Source: Adiantum capillus-veneris (taxonomy: Eukaryota > Streptophyta > Polypodiopsida > Polypodiales > Pteridaceae). Taken from it: a DNA stretch of 64,000 bases. The stretch is from positions 38,843,098 to 38,907,097 of the forward strand of contig CM043962.1 in the NCBI GenBank assembly GCA_014529385.2, read 5' to 3'. The notes beneath the pieces were generated by a model that was not told where the DNA came from, ran no database searches, and saw nothing but the letters and a program-made list of their open reading frames with translations. Below, piece by piece: positions 36,118-47,235 of this stretch; within the stretch, counting starts at the first letter, position 1, and every line of letters begins with the position of its first letter. Both the position numbers and the translations under genes were made by a program.

Positions 36118-36555
36118 CTAAAAATTAAGAGATCTTCTTGCTTTTTTGTTATTGTAGCTTGCTCTTTTGCTCGATTTAGAGATTTCTTGGAAAATCTTGC
36201 TCGGAGTTAGGGATCCTTCGCTGCATGTAACCCCCAGTAGCCCTGGTTGCTTGCAATCAAGTTGTTGATAGTAGAAAGAATACGCCTCCACCTGACTTGC
36301 GATGCTAGCTAATGTAGAACTGCTATTTGATCTCTCCACTTCCTCGACCTCGGGTATAGAATCCAAGGTATAATTTTGACTTAATTTCCGCCGCACCAAG
36401 AGCTTCAATTTTTGAACCGGGGCCCCACAATAACATCCAGTGACATAGACCTCCATTGAAGGTATAGCCAAACGGCCCAAAGTCACAATCGTCGGGTCCA
36501 CTCGTTTCTTTGAGAAAATGCATGTTGCTTGATGAGGTGGAAAACTTACACTCCA
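36118..36555 (-). CDS. Unidentified open frame
   Basis: A frame of at least 127 codons includes MDPTIVTLGRLAIPSMEVYV, QKLKLLVRRKLSQNYTL and a C-terminus with SKIFQEISKSSKRASYNNKK. The frame stays open upstream of that methionine for about 20 codons. Composition is unremarkable and has no low-complexity bias, unlike most frames in this part. An overlapping minus-strand frame covers 36323-36556. I recognise no family, and no neighbour suggests a role. It may be a captured exon or chance. Confidence 0.2.
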   Translation of the reverse strand, partial: WSVSFPPHQATCIFSKKRVDPTIVTLGRLAIPSMEVYVTGCYCGAPVQKLKLLVRRKLSQNYTLDSIPEVEEVERSNSSSTLASIASQVEAYSFYYQQLDCKQPGLLGVTCSEGSLTPSKIFQEISKSSKRASYNNKKARRSLNF

Positions 36556-37643
36556 TATCCCAGTACCAATAGCACCAATACTATCAATACCGAGTCAATA
36601 CCTTGTCCATCTAGCCATACCTATCTATTTTCCATAGCTCCAAAAATAAAGATTTCTTCTTTATGACAATGAACTTGTGGTGTGAAGTCTGTTCGTTCCA
36701 ACATAGGTAACCTCAAAAAATTCTCCATCTCTTTGTCCCTACAAAGAGTGGGGATGGGCTCCTCCGAGGTAGAAACTTGCATTTGTCAATTTCAAAGGTG
36801 CAAGCAATAGGCACGATAAACCTAGGCCAAGATAATCAGGTTTCATATTTTGTGACAAAGTGCGACTTTGCAGCCATGCCTTCCATGGACATGTGAATGC
36901 TAGAGATCACCACAAATCCATTGTCCCAATGCATGCAGTACTCCAAGAGGAGGGCAAAACCGCTCTTGCAGCAACATGAATTAGTTTTGGGCAATGACCA
37001 CACTCTCTCTCGTTTGTCTCTCCAAGACCATGTGTGTGCAATGGAATTAGAGCATGCGGTGATCGCCTCAGATTGTAGGACCAAAGGGGCATGGGGACAA
37101 TGACCATGCAGGGGAGCAAGGCTGCCAGGAAAACATAGAGAGAGATAGACAGAGAGAGAGAGAGATGGCGAAGGAAGGAGGGAGAGGAAGACATGGCACG
37201 TGCAGGTCGAGTAGGCTCAAATTCATTGGGAATCTCATGCTTTAGTTAATGGGTTTTAGTAGTATTGCACGCATGATTAATCATGATGATTCATCAATAC
37301 AACCTAGTTCAATCTTAGTCTTGAGAGCCCTTATCTTTGTAATGAGTGTCCTCTCTCTCAACCAACCAATCACAAAGCTGTATATTTTTTAAACTAACCT
37401 TTCCTTTTTTGTTAGGAAAAAGGGAAGGAATCACTAAGGCCTTACCCCTTTGGGGCAAGCCAAAAAGGATTCATCTAAATAATGATGAGGCATGTGTGAA
37501 GAGCGTGTTAGAATACCTCTTCAAAAGCAAATAATGTAGGTAATTTCTTAATGGTGGATCCCATAGGAATTTTAGGAGACTCTTTCACCAAACGTAGGAG
37601 ATAATTTGGAGAGTGACTTGTGGATTTGGAGATACCATTTAGT
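36556..37643. other. Spacer, nothing recognised
   Basis: Mixed-composition DNA with a short (GA)n tract near 37135-37165. No supported coding sequence or repeat family was found. Confidence 0.4.
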
Positions 37644-37760
37644 TGTAATAATGATTGCAAGGATGCACACGCAACTTGGAGAAGATAAAGAAGCTCAAGG
37701 CACATAATAGAGAGTGTATTTCTTAGTGTGAAAATACATAAATAAGTTAGTCCTAGAGTG
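37644..37760 (-). repeat. Left part of the 3' LTR of copia element B
   Basis: This diverged stretch aligns with the first half of element A's LTR ('aacttggagaaga..aaggaagctcaaggcaca') and ends '..cctagagtg'. The same LTR continues at 42950 with 'atgggtgtatatgcaatgcatgg'. Element A (37761-42944) therefore split it, leaving GAGTG on both sides. Confidence 0.75.
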
Positions 37761-37987
37761 TGTTGGAATTAGGGTTGCAGAGAAACACACACAGCTTGGA
37801 GAAGACGAAGGAAGCTCAAGGCACACAATAGAGAGTATGTTACTTAGTGTGCAATGGAAAGATAGTTAGCCCTAGAGTGATGGGCGTATATACAATGCAC
37901 GGGGGAAAAAACCTCCTAAAGAGGGAAAAAATGCCCCGGCGGTCCTAGTGTGTTCACACACATCACTACCACATGTATATGGTAACA
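37761..37987 (-). repeat. 3' LTR of copia element A
   Basis: A 227 bp LTR; its minus strand starts TGTTACCATATACATG and ends CCCTAATTCCAACA. It is bounded by the duplicated GAGTG on the left and the polypurine tract on the right. Confidence 0.85.
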
Positions 37988-37999
37988 AATCCCCCCTGG
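37988..37999 (-). other. Polypurine tract of copia element A
   Basis: The minus strand reads CCAGGGGGGATT immediately before the LTR's TG. This is the expected primer for plus-strand synthesis. Element B has the similar CCCAGGGGGATT at 43055-43066. Confidence 0.8.
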
Positions 38000-38062
38000 A
38001 GTGATGCGGTGAACGAGAGCTGGCACATGAGTAAAGGGAAGTGCCATGCCCTGAGGACAGGA

Positions 38063-41000
38063 TTAGTCCACAAAGGGGAGTAAGCCCAAAGCTTTGCGGA
38101 AAGCTTCAAGCTTCTCACGAGACAATGCCTTTGTGAAAAGATCTGCAAGGTTGTCCTGTGTTGGCACATAAGCCAAGCTGATCTCTCATGCTGAGAGCCT
38201 CTCCCTGACATAGTGGTAATGCACCTCAATGTGCTTTGTGCGAGCATGAAAAACTGGGTTCCTCGCAACTGCCAATGCTCTCTGACTGTCAGTGTAGATA
38301 GTGTTGGCAGTGTCCTGTCCAACACCCAAGTCAGCCATAAGGCGTCTGAGCCATACACACTCAACCGTAGCTGTGAAGACTGCCCTGTACTCAGCCTCAC
38401 AACTCGAAGTGGCCACAGTAGGTTGCTTCTTGCTCAACCATGATATACATGAACTGCCAAGCATGAAACAAAAACCACTTGTGGACACTCGCGTGTCAAA
38501 ACAACCAGCCCAATCTGAGTCCGAAAAAGCATGTAAGTCTGGCGGCAATGATCCCCCCTTGGGATAAAACAAGCCAAGATGTAAAGTGCCACTAAGGTAG
38601 CGGAAAATCCTCTTGACAGCCTGCCAATGCTTAGACCCTGGGCTATGCATAAATCTGCTGACCTGCGAGACTGCAAACTGAATATCTGGCCTCGTGTTGC
38701 ATATATAAATGAGGCAACCAACAGCAGTTTGGTAAAGAGTGACATCAGCAGGATCGCCAGCATCATGTAGACTCAACTTCAAACCTGTTTCCATGGGAGT
38801 GGCAATAGGTTTGCAATCCTCAAGTCCAAACTTACATAGCAATGTCTCTATGTAACTTTTCTGACACAAGGCAATACCACCATCACACTGCTTAAATTGT
38901 ATACCCAAGTAATGATGCAATAGCCCCAAATCTTTCATCTTGAAAGTAGCATTCAAATCAGCCTTAAATTCAGTAATATGTCTCTCATTTGGTCCAGTGA
39001 TCAGCAAATCATCAACATAAAGAACCACAATGAGAAATACATCATCCTCACGCTTTACATACAATGTGCTTTCTGTTGGACTGTTACGAAAGCCTTGATT
39101 AACCAAATGAGTGTCAGCTTTCTCATACCAAGCACGAGGAGATTGCTTCAACCCATACAAAGCCTTCTTACATTTGCACACTTTGTCCTCTTGTCCTTTT
39201 ATGACAAAACCGCGAGGCTGCGTTACATAAACTTCCTCAAATATGTCACCATTCAAGAAAGCAGTAACAATGCCTGATTGATGTACATCCCAACCAAAAT
39301 GAGCTGCCAATGCACATAGAAAACGCACAGTAGTCATACGACAAGTGGGAGCAAAAGTCTCTTCATAATCTATGCCTTTTTGTTGTGCATAACCCTTTGC
39401 AACAAGTCGAGCCTTATGGCGATCGATCTCACCATCCGGCTTGCGTTTCAACTTGTAAACCCACTTCGTACCAATGGCCTTTTTTCCAGGAGGCAAATCA
39501 CATAAAGTCCATGTGTCATTCTCTATAAGTGCATCATATTTTGATTTCATGGCAGCAATCCAATTTTCTGAATTCTGTGCTTCATCAAAAGACAGAGGCT
39601 CCTCAACATCATGTAAACTAGACACAGCCAAAGCATAACAATCTGATGCATAAGATGCATGGCGAGAGCCTGAACGAGTACGACTAGATAAAGGTGCATC
39701 CAATTTACTGTCACGCAAAGTGTGCACCAGCCATTTTGGCATACCTCTAGCTTGCTCATTTTCAGCCCTTTCCTCATCAAGTACATCATGTACATCTGCA
39801 TCAGTAATAGGCTGTTCTAAAACATTTTCAGAAACCCCCATAGGCTGTACATTTGCCTCATTGGAACTTACATTCGTATTTCCACCACTGAAAAGAGGCA
39901 ACAAAGTGTCATAAATGTCCTGTGAGCTTACATTACTGTCTCTAGTACATGACAACAAGGGCTGAATAGAATCTTCCACAAACACTACATCCCGTGAAAC
40001 CAGAATACGTTTTGTTTGCGGATGATACAACCTGTAACCTTTGCTTTCAGCACTATAACCAACAAAAATACATTTGACAGCCTTATCATCCAATTTTCTG
40101 CGCTGCACTTGTGGCACCAAAGCATATGCCAAACATCCAAAAACACGCATGTGCTCAATAGAAGGCTTTCTATCATGCCATGCTTCATATGGAGTAATAG
40201 ACTGCAAAGCTTTCGTAGGACACCTGTTAAGTACATAAGTGGCACACATGATGGCCTCAAGCCAAAAAGAATGCGGCAAAGCTTGACTTTTGACCATACA
40301 TCGTGCCATTTCCGTTAGTGACCTGTTTTTCCTCTCAGCAACACCATTTTGCTGAGGTGTATAAGGCACTGTACATTGGTGTACATTTTGCTGAGGTGTA
40401 TAAGGCACTGTACATTGGTGTTTTATCCCACGACTAGCTAGAAATGCATTAAATTCATGAGACATATACTCCCCCCCTCGATCGGAACGGAGGGTGCCAA
40501 TAGTATATTTTGAGACATTTTCAGCCATAGCCAAAAATTGTTTGAAGCACATAAAAACTTCGGACTTCGCTTTACGCGGAAATACCCATGCATGCCTGGA
40601 GTAATCATCAATAAAAGTCACGAAGTACAGGTAATTGCCCAAGGACGGAGTTTGCATGGGCCCACAAACATCACTATGCACAAGTTGCAACCTGCATGTG
40701 GCCCTAGCTGAACCATCCTTTGGAAACTTAGAACGCTGCATTTTACCCAGAATACAGCCTTCACAAACATGTTTGACAGGTGCTTCAAGAGGCGGCAAAG
40801 AAGCAACCATATCAGATTTCTGCAAACGCAGCAAACTGGCAAAATTCAGATGACCAAAACGTGCATGCCAAAGTTTTGCATCTGAAACAGCCCTTGAATC
40901 TGCAACAGCATTTGCAAAATTTTGTCCACACTTGTCATACAAAGTGAGCTTATACAGCCCACGGCATAAAAGCCCAGATGCAACAATTTCATCACCAAAA

Positions 41001-41755
41001 CTGAGATCATGAACTGTACATCTGTCATCCACAAATTTGACTACAAGTCCAAGTCTAGCAAGTGCGGATACAAACAAGAGATTCTTCTTGATCCCAGGTA
41101 CATAAAGTGCATCAACAAGTGTGAAGGAACTGCCATTAGCAGCAGTGAGCACAATCTTTCCAACTCCCTGAACTGGATAAGAGGCGTTGTTGGCACAAGT
41201 GACTGAATTCCCATGAGGGACAGACTCGAGAGAGGTAAACAATTCACGATGTGAGGTAATGTGCTTTGTAGCACCACTGTCGAAATACCACACATGTGAA
41301 TCTGCAGCAACTGACAAGCATGCATCATGGACAGCAGGATTGTAAGTGCACTCTGCGCTAAAATCCCATTCTGCATCAACATCAGCATCACAATCTCCTT
41401 TCACAGAAGACTCAACAATGGCTGCATTTGTAGTGGAACCAGCATTTGCAGTGGAACCACCCTCTTTCTTCTTAGCCTCTTTGGCCCTCAGCTTAGGACA
41501 CGACTTGATCAAGTGATCATTGGCTTTACAATAATGGCAACGCATCTTCTTTTTGCCCTTATCACCAGAGTTGCCAGACGAAGTGCTGCCACCAGAAGCA
41601 TTAGGAACAGAATTTTTGCCACTCGCAGCAGAACCATAAGAAGTGGCTGCATTACTGTTACCACCCTTTCTTTGAGAAGCAATAAAATCCTGTTCAACTG
41701 CACGCTGCCTAGTCCTGTTTTTTCTAGAAGTGACTCTTGCAACAGCAATGTGCAT
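38063..41755 (-). pseudogene. Copia element A Pol: protease, integrase, RT, RNase H
   Basis: One frame of about 1,190 codons holds the zinc knuckle CHYCKANDHLIKSC, protease WYFDSGATKHIT, integrase zinc module HARFGHLN...CEGCILGKMQ, catalytic core FVTFIDDYSRHAWVF and SDRGGEYMSHEF with GVAERKNRSL, reverse transcriptase YGLKQSPRAWY and VVLYVDDLLITG, and RNase H SDSDWAGC...SSCEAEYRAV. The copia order (integrase before reverse transcriptase) is clear. A TGA at 38186-38188 follows RERLSA; beyond it the same frame continues with EISLAYVPTQDNLADLFTKA to a TAA at 38063-38065. The sequence just before GVAERKNR is duplicated by 39 bp in frame. Confidence 0.93.
40346..40423. repeat. 39 bp in-frame tandem duplication in integrase
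   Basis: Two copies with period 39 (40346-40384 and 40385-40423), identical by eye, repeat the residues HQCTVPYTPQQNV just upstream of the integrase catalytic glutamate region. Confidence 0.95.
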
Positions 41756-42387
41756 AATGCATCAAACTTGACAACTTCAGGATTTCCTTGGGTCATCAGT
41801 CTCCAAGTACTAGCAAAAGTCTGGTAGGAATCTGGTAAGGCATCAAGAACAGTCTGCACAAGGGAACTGTCCGAAATGACTTCACCTGCAGAAATGAGTT
41901 GCTCATTGATATCCTTGACACTAGCAAGGAAAGTGTCCATATCATCTTCCTCATGCATAATCTTTGACTCTAGCTCTTTACGCAGCAAAGCAATTTTAGC
42001 CTCATTGCGGCTTGCATAAAGACCTGCTAGAATATCCCAAGCCTGTTTTGCAGATTTTGATGAACGGATGTGAGGAATAATGGTGTGCTTCACAGACAAC
42101 GCAATCAATGCATGAGCCTGCACATCCTTAACATCCCAACGAGCTTGTTCTGCTGTAGGCAAAACAACTCTAACAGCTGCAATCCTTGCAGCAAGACCTG
42201 CAACATCCTCAACATCGCCTACATCTTCAGAACCAGGACGTACATCAATGCCCTGCACAATGTTCCAGACGCTTTTTGACACAAGAACATGTTGCATCAT
42301 ATAAGCCCACATAGGTTAGTTGTCCCCATCCAACCTGTCCTCAGCAGCAAACATCTTGAACACATCTGTGTTGTTGTTGTCAGCCAT
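41700..42387 (-). pseudogene. Copia element A Gag
   Basis: Gag starts at 42387 with MADNNNTDVFKMFAAEDRLD and meets a TAA at 42313-42315, where related copia proteins have tyrosine (NYPMW context); the frame then continues PMWAYMMQHVLVSKSVWNIV. Central sequence (AKQAWDILAGLYASRNEAKI, then QTVLDALPDSYQTFAST) is typical UBN2-type copia gag. The frame is lost at a six-A run near 41730 after LLQESLLEK; the pol frame there reads on to the zinc knuckle. One missing A would explain the shift. In the family this region is normally one continuous gag-pol frame. Confidence 0.88.
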
Positions 42388-42729
42388 GGTAAATGCTGCA
42401 CCTGATGTGAAAACTGCCCGAAAATAGGAGAAATGGAGCGGGAACAACTTGTGCTATATAGCACAAACCGTAGAAGACTATAAGGCACCTGTTATGCAGA
42501 AAACGGCACTGACAGAAAATCTGCACAAAATGATGAAATAGCCTGTGCAGTATTGCCCGTAGTGGAAACGGAGGCCGAAATGAGCCCAAATCAAAATTCT
42601 GAGCCGACCGAGCTCTCTGAGCTTACCCAAAATATTTGTCGACCTGCGAACGCTCGCCAAAGCTCACTGAAATCGGAGAAAGTGAGCAGGCGTGTGCTGG
42701 AGCAGCTGGCGACTAAGCCCGGGAGGACG

Positions 42730-42944
42730 TGATGTGTGTGAACACACTAGGACCGCCGGGGCATTTTTTCCCTCTTTAGGAGGTTTTTTCCCCCGTGCAT
42801 TGTATATACGCCCATCACTCTAGGGCTAACTATCTTTCCATTGCACACTAAGTAACATACTCTCTATTGTGTGCCTTGAGCTTCCTTCGTCTTCTCCAAG
42901 CTGTGTGTGTTTCTCTGCAACCCTAATTCCAACAATTGGTATCA
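42730..42944 (+). repeat. Inverted LTR plus primer-binding-site fragment, element A right end
   Basis: From 42730 the plus strand reads TGATGTGTGTGAACAC and continues to CCCTAATTCCAACA at 42934, matching the reverse complement of the left LTR without its first 22 or 23 bases. ATTGGTATCA (42935-42944) follows, the start of a tRNA-iMet primer-binding site, and then the GAGTG duplication. The orientation is opposite to the coding region. Confidence 0.85.
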
Positions 42945-44943
42945 GAGTGATGGGTGTATATGCAATGCATGGGGAAAATCCTTCTAGTGATGGAAAAAGT
43001 ACCTTGATGATTGTAAGTGTGTTCACACACATCACTACCACATACATTGTAGCAAATCCCCCTGGGAGTGATATGGTGAACGAGAGCTGGCACTAGAGAA
43101 GTGCCATGCCCTGAGGACATGATGAGTCCACAAAGGAAAGTAAGCACAAAGCTTTGCGGAAAGCTTTGAACCTCTCACAAGGTAACACCTTTGTGAACAT
43201 ATCTACAAGGTTGTCATTTGTTGGCACATAAGCAAAGAGGACCTCTCCTATTGAGAGTCTCTCCCCAACAAAGTGATAAAGCACCTCAATGTGCTTTGTA
43301 CGAGCATGAAGAATTGGGTTCCTCATGATTGGCAATGTGTTCCAAATGTCAATGTAGATGATGATAGCATAGTGTCATGTCCAACACCCAAATCATCCAA
43401 AGGCATCTGAGCCGTATGCACTCATAGTGATAATGCACCAACATAGTGATAATGCACCTCAATGTGCTTTGTACGAGCATGAAGAATTGGGTTCCTCACG
43501 ATTGGCAACGTGTTGCAAATGTCAATGTAGATGATGCTAGCACAGTGTCATGTCCAACACCCAAATTATCACTATGTTGGAGAGTTTCTCCCCAACATAG
43601 TGATAATGCACCTCAATGTGCTTTGTACGAGCATGAAGAATTGGGTTCCTCACGATTGGCAATGTGTTCCAAATGTCAATGTAGATGATGCTAGCACAGT
43701 GTCATGTCCAACACCCAAATCATCCAAAGGCATCTGAGCCGTATGCACTCAAGCATAGCTATGAAGATTTCCATGTACTTAGCTTCACAATTGGAAGTGA
43801 CCACAATAGGTTGCTTCAGGCTTAACCTAATATGCATGAATTTTTGAGCATGAAACAAAAACCACTTGTGGACACTCGTGTGTCATAACAACCAATTCAA
43901 TAATTTGACTCCAAAAAGCATGCAAATATGCTGCAATGACCCCCCCATTGGGATAAAACAACCTAAGATGTAAAGTGACACTCATATGGTCAGAGATCCT
44001 TTTAGCAGCCTACCAATGCTTAGACCCTAGGCTATGCATGATCTGTTGACCTGTGAGACTTCAAACTGAATATCTGTGTATTGCATAGATAAATAAGGAA
44101 TCTAGCAATAGTCTGAGAAAGAGTGACATCAACAAAATCTCCATCATCATGAAGACTCAATTTCAAACCCGATTGCATTAAAGTAGCAATAGGTTTGCAG
44201 TCCTCATTTCCAAAATTACATGTATGTATCTTGCCTAACACAAAGCAATACCTCCATCACATTGCATAATCTATATGCCCAAGTAATGACACAAAACCCC
44301 CAAGTCTTTCATCTTGAAAATAGAATTCAATTCAATCTTGAATTCCACAATGGATGTCTCATATGAATTAGTAACTAAAAAGTCATCTACATACAAAACA
44401 ACATGCATCACCCTCATGTTTGACATACAAAATGCTTTTATTTGAATTATTTACAAATGCCTTGTTTAACCAAATAAGTGTTAGCTTTCTCATACCAAAC
44501 ACGAGGATACCACTTCAACCCATACCAACCTTTCTTATATTTGCACACTTTTGTTTCCTGTCCTTTTATGACAAGTTCGCAAGGCTGCATTACATATGAT
44601 TTCTCAAATATACCACCATTCAAGAAAGGAGTAACAATGTTTGATTGATGTATGTTCCATCCAAAATCAGTTACCAATTCACATAGAAATGAACAAAAGT
44701 CATATGACATGTGGGAACAAAAGTCTCTTCATAGTCAATGCCTTTTTGTTGTGCATCCTTCATGCAAGAAATCTCACCATACGCCTTATGTTTCATCTTT
44801 GTAAACCCACTTTGTAGCAATGGCCTTTTTGCCAAGTGCCAAATGACATAAATTCCTTGTTTTATAATCTAAAAGTCCATCATATTTTGATGCAATCCAA
44901 TTTTTTGAATTATGTGTTTCATCAAAAGAAAGAGATTCCTCTT
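42945..44943 (-). pseudogene. Copia element B, right LTR remnant and 3' part of pol
   Basis: After the remaining LTR (to 43054) and a polypurine tract, the sequence parallels element A's RNase H and reverse transcriptase region (compare 38060-39590) but is full of indels and stops. Readable fragments include ILHARTKHIEVLYHFVGERL (43093-43335), CNFGNEDCKPIATLMQSGLK and FGWNIHQSNIVTPFLNGGIF. A segment of about 125 bp is present three times (about 43269-43397, 43443-43569 and 43598-43728) where A has one. The copy is old. It is interrupted at 44943 by element C and resumes at 56673. Confidence 0.85.
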
Positions 44944-46011
44944 TGTTAGCGAGTACGCCGCGACGGACGATGGAGCACAGCGAGAACACAGACCAACAAA
45001 CTGTCAATCCGAGGACGTAGCTGACCCGACTAGGGCATGGAGGCAATCTCTGGGTTGTCAACCCTGAGCCAGACACGAACAACACTCTACAGTCACTAAT
45101 CCTACCACAACACTACCATAAAGCAAAGAAACAGACAACGCATCCTACGAAACACTACAAGCTCGAAACAGTCTCAAATCATATCGGAATGACTCGAAAT
45201 CGGAGGGTAAGACTCACAAGGACATATCCTATGTGGCCAAACACCTAAACCCTGAAAACCATAACTGTAAGACCTCTAATCGCTGTCGTGATAGACTCAA
45301 AACAGCAATTTCCAAAGTGTCTGGAACTGATCTACAAAGACATCAACACGAAGAGCTTCTCGCCCTGATTCTAACGACTACTCGATCATTCAGAACGGAT
45401 GTCATTTGAGGTACTTACGACCAAATATAGCTCATAACATGCGGGCTCATGATGTGGTCCTCGGCTTGCATTGCTTGCGTCGACGCGGAGAGCTCCTCAA
45501 TGCTAACACGCTCCTACTCTCATATCTGCAATGTGATTAGTGTGCACGATGGTGTGTGTGCGTGAAGCTCACTACTGTGTGTTGTAGAACCCATGACTGT
45601 ATATTATTTGAGATAACGTAATGTGTTTTTTACAAAGCCTTAGGTTTTAGCTTATATATCAAGCCTTCAAACCTAATGGCCGGCCAAATGACCTGAATTG
45701 TCCCTAGGCTTCTACAGAGCTTAATTACAAGAAACTGAGTTGGCTTTACTCATGATACAAGCATCTGCGGCCAAAATACAAGTGTCGATTTAAAATATGA
45801 GGTTCCCGTGAACATTAAAAAAGTGGCCGTAATGGCTCAAAATAATAATAACGGGATATTCGATGATGTCCATGAACTCGTATCTTCATGTTGCAGCATC
45901 CATCTTCATCTTCATTACTTCATCACCATCTTCATGTGGAATCTTTAGAATCTTTGAGGAATCTTAATGGAATCTTTGTGGAAACGTTGTTAAAAGTGCG
46001 TCCTTTCAACA
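44944..46011 (-). repeat. 3' LTR of element C
   Basis: 1,068 bp; its plus strand starts TGTTAGCGAGTACGCC and ends CCTTTCAACA. It matches 55616-56672 with scattered substitutions and a small indel near the right end (AATCTTAATGG present here only). Confidence 0.92.
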
Positions 46012-46025
46012 CTCTCCCCCTCCGA
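46012..46025 (-). other. Polypurine tract of element C
   Basis: The minus strand reads CGGAGGGGGAGAG directly before the LTR's TGTTGAAAGG. A second, similar run (TCGGAGGGGGAGAG, about 46193-46206) lies some 180 bases further in; the outer one is at the functional position. Confidence 0.85.
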
Positions 46026-47235
46026 ATTCTTTGTCGTCCTCGACAAGACCCTATGTCTTTGCTGGCCTTGACGAGTTCTTGATGTCTTGGTGTTGGTTGA
46101 AGTTGTTGTGGCATCCTCTTCTGCAGTTGGTCGCTTTGCGTGATGTTAAAGCTACCTTGAAGTTGTACCTGTAGTGTATTTGAAGCCTAGAACTCTCCCC
46201 CTCCGATTGGTTATTGTATCTTGAATTGCATGAGGTTGTATCGACTTGTTGGTGCAACAGGTCGTTGTCATTGTAGCTCCAGTTTGCTTTTCCTGTGGTT
46301 GGTATCTGGAAGTCGTACCTGTAAGTTGACTTGAAGCTTTGTCAAGCTGTTTTTTGGCCTCTCTCTTTTGACTTGTCAGTAGATTTGCAATTAGTAGTGT
46401 GGGGATATCGTGGTTCTTCTTGTTTTTGTTGTTTGTTATAAAAAATAAAAGAGTAAAAGTAAAATGTAGCGTATATACAAAATGAAGGTCTTAGATACTT
46501 GGATAAGACTAAAGGGAAAAACCCAATGGGAAAAAATGTCTTTAGTCATAATTAAATGCAAGGCTATATGTACTTAGGTTCTGATGTTATAGAGTTATGC
46601 TGAGTTAAAGTACATATGGCCATATGGCTACTAGTATGGACTTGATATACATGGATAAGTGTTAGTAGTTTGAAGTCGGAGTCATTGTTGTTGAGCAAAG
46701 GCTCATAAAACCTGTTTTCGCTTGGTCATTGTCATTTGTTTGTGTAAGTGCATGGGTGGAATAAGAAAGAGTGCCTAATGCATATGTCCAATGATGGGAC
46801 ATCTATATGCTTGCACAGAGTTATGCATGTTAAACACGATGCGGTGCAAGAGAAGAGTATTAATGGGTTCTTCATGGAGTTAGTGTAGCGACCAAAACAT
46901 ATAGCATGAGTGCTTCAAAATCTTTCACTACTCACAATAAGGGTTTTTGCTGTCGAGGTTTCTCCACTCTTCCTCACTGTGTCAAGTGCGTGAGTGTTTT
47001 TGTTTTGGACTACTCCGCCTTCTCCACCTTATATATTATATGGACTTTGACTCTTATGCTCACCTCTTCCAGCATGAGCGACATGACTTTATGTATGCTC
47101 AACTCTCCAGCTTAAGGTTATACCTATTAGCTAGACTCATAGACCACAGAAAAATATTAACTTGAAGCTTGGGTCTGACACTTTGCTCATTTAGTGGCTT
47201 AGCTTCCCGACTCTAGACTCTTATGCCATGTAAGT
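46026..47235. other. 3' noncoding region of element C
   Basis: About 1.2 kb between the last frame and the polypurine tract. No frame with recognisable motifs was seen. A purine-rich run like the polypurine tract occurs near 46195. Confidence 0.6.

Larger units (their letters stand above)
37761..42944 (-). mobile_element. Ty1/copia element A with an inverted right LTR
   Basis: About 5.2 kb, inserted in the 3' LTR of element B with a perfect 5 bp duplication GAGTG (37756-37760 and 42945-42949). The left end is a normal minus-strand 3' LTR with a polypurine tract. The right end should hold the 5' LTR on the minus strand; instead the LTR is on the plus strand (42730-42934), lacks its first 22 or 23 bases and is followed by ATTGGTATCA from the primer-binding site. 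The gag-pol frame is nearly complete, with two nonsense codons and one frameshift. Confidence 0.85.

Noticed and set aside
41725-41740. Programmed -1 frameshift signal (X XXY YYZ) in element A
   Set aside because: The codon phase around GAAAAAAC does not give a canonical slippery heptamer, and copia gag-pol is normally a single frame.
42730-42948. A separate plus-strand copia element starting here
   Set aside because: Nothing plus-strand follows the primer-site fragment; the sequence passes at once into element B's minus-strand LTR with the GAGTG duplication, so it belongs to element A.
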